DNA from: Mycoplasmatota bacterium
GTDB lineage: Bacteria; Bacillota_I; Bacilli_A; Izemoplasmatales; Hujiaoplasmataceae
Length of the DNA stretch: 34,750 nucleotides
Direction of reading: 5' to 3'
Assembly: GCA_027859085.1 (NCBI GenBank)
Contig: JAQIBJ010000003.1
Coordinates: 1 to 34,750 of the forward strand
Shown here: piece after piece, positions 34,143-34,750 of the stretch
Layout of the letters: each line of letters begins with the position of its first letter
Position numbering within the stretch: position 1 is the stretch's first letter
The notes under the pieces: generated by a model
Seen by the model: the letters and a program-made list of their open reading frames with translations, nothing else
What the model was told of the DNA's origin: nothing
Databases searched by the model: none
Program-made: the position numbers and the translations under genes

Positions 34143-34750
34143 ATGTTTAAATTAATTTTAAAAACTGAACTTAAAAACATTTTTAGAGATTCAATGTATC
34201 TATTTTTTATGATCTATCCTATTATCTTAGGTGTGATTGGATACTTTTTGATTCCCTATTTAGAATCACAAGTATCACAAACATCACTAGCCCCAGAAAT
34301 TGTGTCCATGATCTTCATCCTAATGACAGGATTTATATTTGGTGCACTCACCGCATTTACATTACTAGACGATAAAGATGACTTTGTTTTACTCAGTCTA
34401 AAAGTCACTCCAATCTCAGTTAAAACCTATGTGATGTTTAAATTATTAATCAGTTTTGTATTCGGTTTTATAGCCACTATAGTGATAATTCTTACCACTA
34501 ATTTTTTATCAGGATCATCATTTTGGATGATATTACTTATAGCGATATTAGGTGCATTACAAGCACCAGGCATTGCTTTAATCGTGAATAGTTTTTCAAC
34601 CAATAAAGTTGAAGGTTTTGTGGTTATGAAAATGTCTGGTTTAATATTAGTATTACCAGTCATTGCATTTTTCATTCAATCATGGCAAGAAGTCTTTTTG
34701 ATTTTCGCGCCTGGTTTTTGGTCAGCTAGATTAATCCAAATGGAACTAAT
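34143..34750 (+). CDS. ABC-2 type permease subunit, C-terminus beyond window
   Basis: 202 complete codons are visible, with no stop. The start MFKLILKTELKNIFRDSMYL is followed by helices near residues 20-38, 58-78, 100-120, 130-148 and 160-175. DDKDDFVLLSLKVTPISVKTYVMFKL is the coupling region and matches the position of the similar segment in the upstream permease, so the two are paralogous halves. The ATG lies 3 nt after the upstream stop, with GGGGTG as ribosome site. Confidence 0.88.
   Translation, partial: MFKLILKTELKNIFRDSMYLFFMIYPIILGVIGYFLIPYLESQVSQTSLAPEIVSMIFILMTGFIFGALTAFTLLDDKDDFVLLSLKVTPISVKTYVMFKLLISFVFGFIATIVIILTTNFLSGSSFWMILLIAILGALQAPGIALIVNSFSTNKVEGFVVMKMSGLILVLPVIAFFIQSWQEVFLIFAPGFWSARLIQMEL

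Noticed and set aside
1-34750. CRISPR arrays, prophage or replication origin
   Set aside because: No regularly spaced repeats, phage structural genes or DnaA-box clusters were seen on either strand.

Overview
The window is about 30% GC, gene-dense and entirely bacterial. Small genes, AT-rich intergenic DNA, TGG as the Trp codon and TGA as a true stop (for example the end of nfnB), and Gram-positive families (YlbG, YhaM, DegV/FakB, PadR+HAAS, DUF1146, SipW-type secreted protein) point to a low-GC Bacillota/Mycoplasmatota genome using the standard code. An Acholeplasma/Izemoplasma-like lineage is my best guess, but this is inference.

Layout. (1) 1-9600, minus strand: a surface operon with a consensus promoter and a structured leader of about 150 nt. 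It encodes a TasA/SipW-type secreted protein, a 2426-aa secreted GLUG-repeat protein and an EAL (c-di-GMP phosphodiesterase) protein running off the window. (2) 9700-13120, plus strand: a 1097-aa membrane-anchored PrsA/SurA-like foldase with an inserted Ig-like domain. (3) 13122-17213, minus strand: yhaM, a type I pullulanase and cca. The cca leader is split by a 689-nt group II intron without a reverse transcriptase (17219-17907). (4) 18014-21250: yigZ, a DUF1146 gene, and a set resembling part of the flavin-based extracellular electron transfer genes: NusG_II (EetA-like) as a broken gene, an intact apbE (FmnB-like) and a Gx-transporter (EetB-like). (5) 21258-24445, minus strand: HAAS-type membrane protein, PadR regulator, DegV/FakB protein and a membrane GGDEF diguanylate cyclase. 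(6) 24552-29620: a repeat-containing membrane protein, tudS-like DUF523, khpA, rpsP, ylbG, def, a second DegV protein and pepC. (7) 29667-34750, plus strand: nfnAB (bifurcating ferredoxin:NADP oxidoreductase), then a TetR-controlled ABC-2 exporter whose last permease is cut by the window end.

The most unusual locus is the intron in the cca leader. IBS1/EBS1, IBS2/EBS2, domain V, and domain VI with a bulged branch A can all be located by eye. Exact splicing joins GGTG to A and restores the Shine-Dalgarno GGTGA exactly 4 nt before an ATG, the same spacing used by at least five other genes here. The intron has lost its maturase gene, and IBS2 lies upstream of the expected transcription start. 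Essential CCA-adding enzyme expression therefore seems to depend on a maturase-less intron in an extremely short leader.

Other themes are c-di-GMP turnover (one active-looking cyclase, one EAL protein in an adhesin operon), compact promoters with leaders of about 10 nt, and compressed regulation such as an rpsP -35 box inside the preceding terminator hairpin. No tRNA, rRNA, CRISPR array or insertion sequence was seen.
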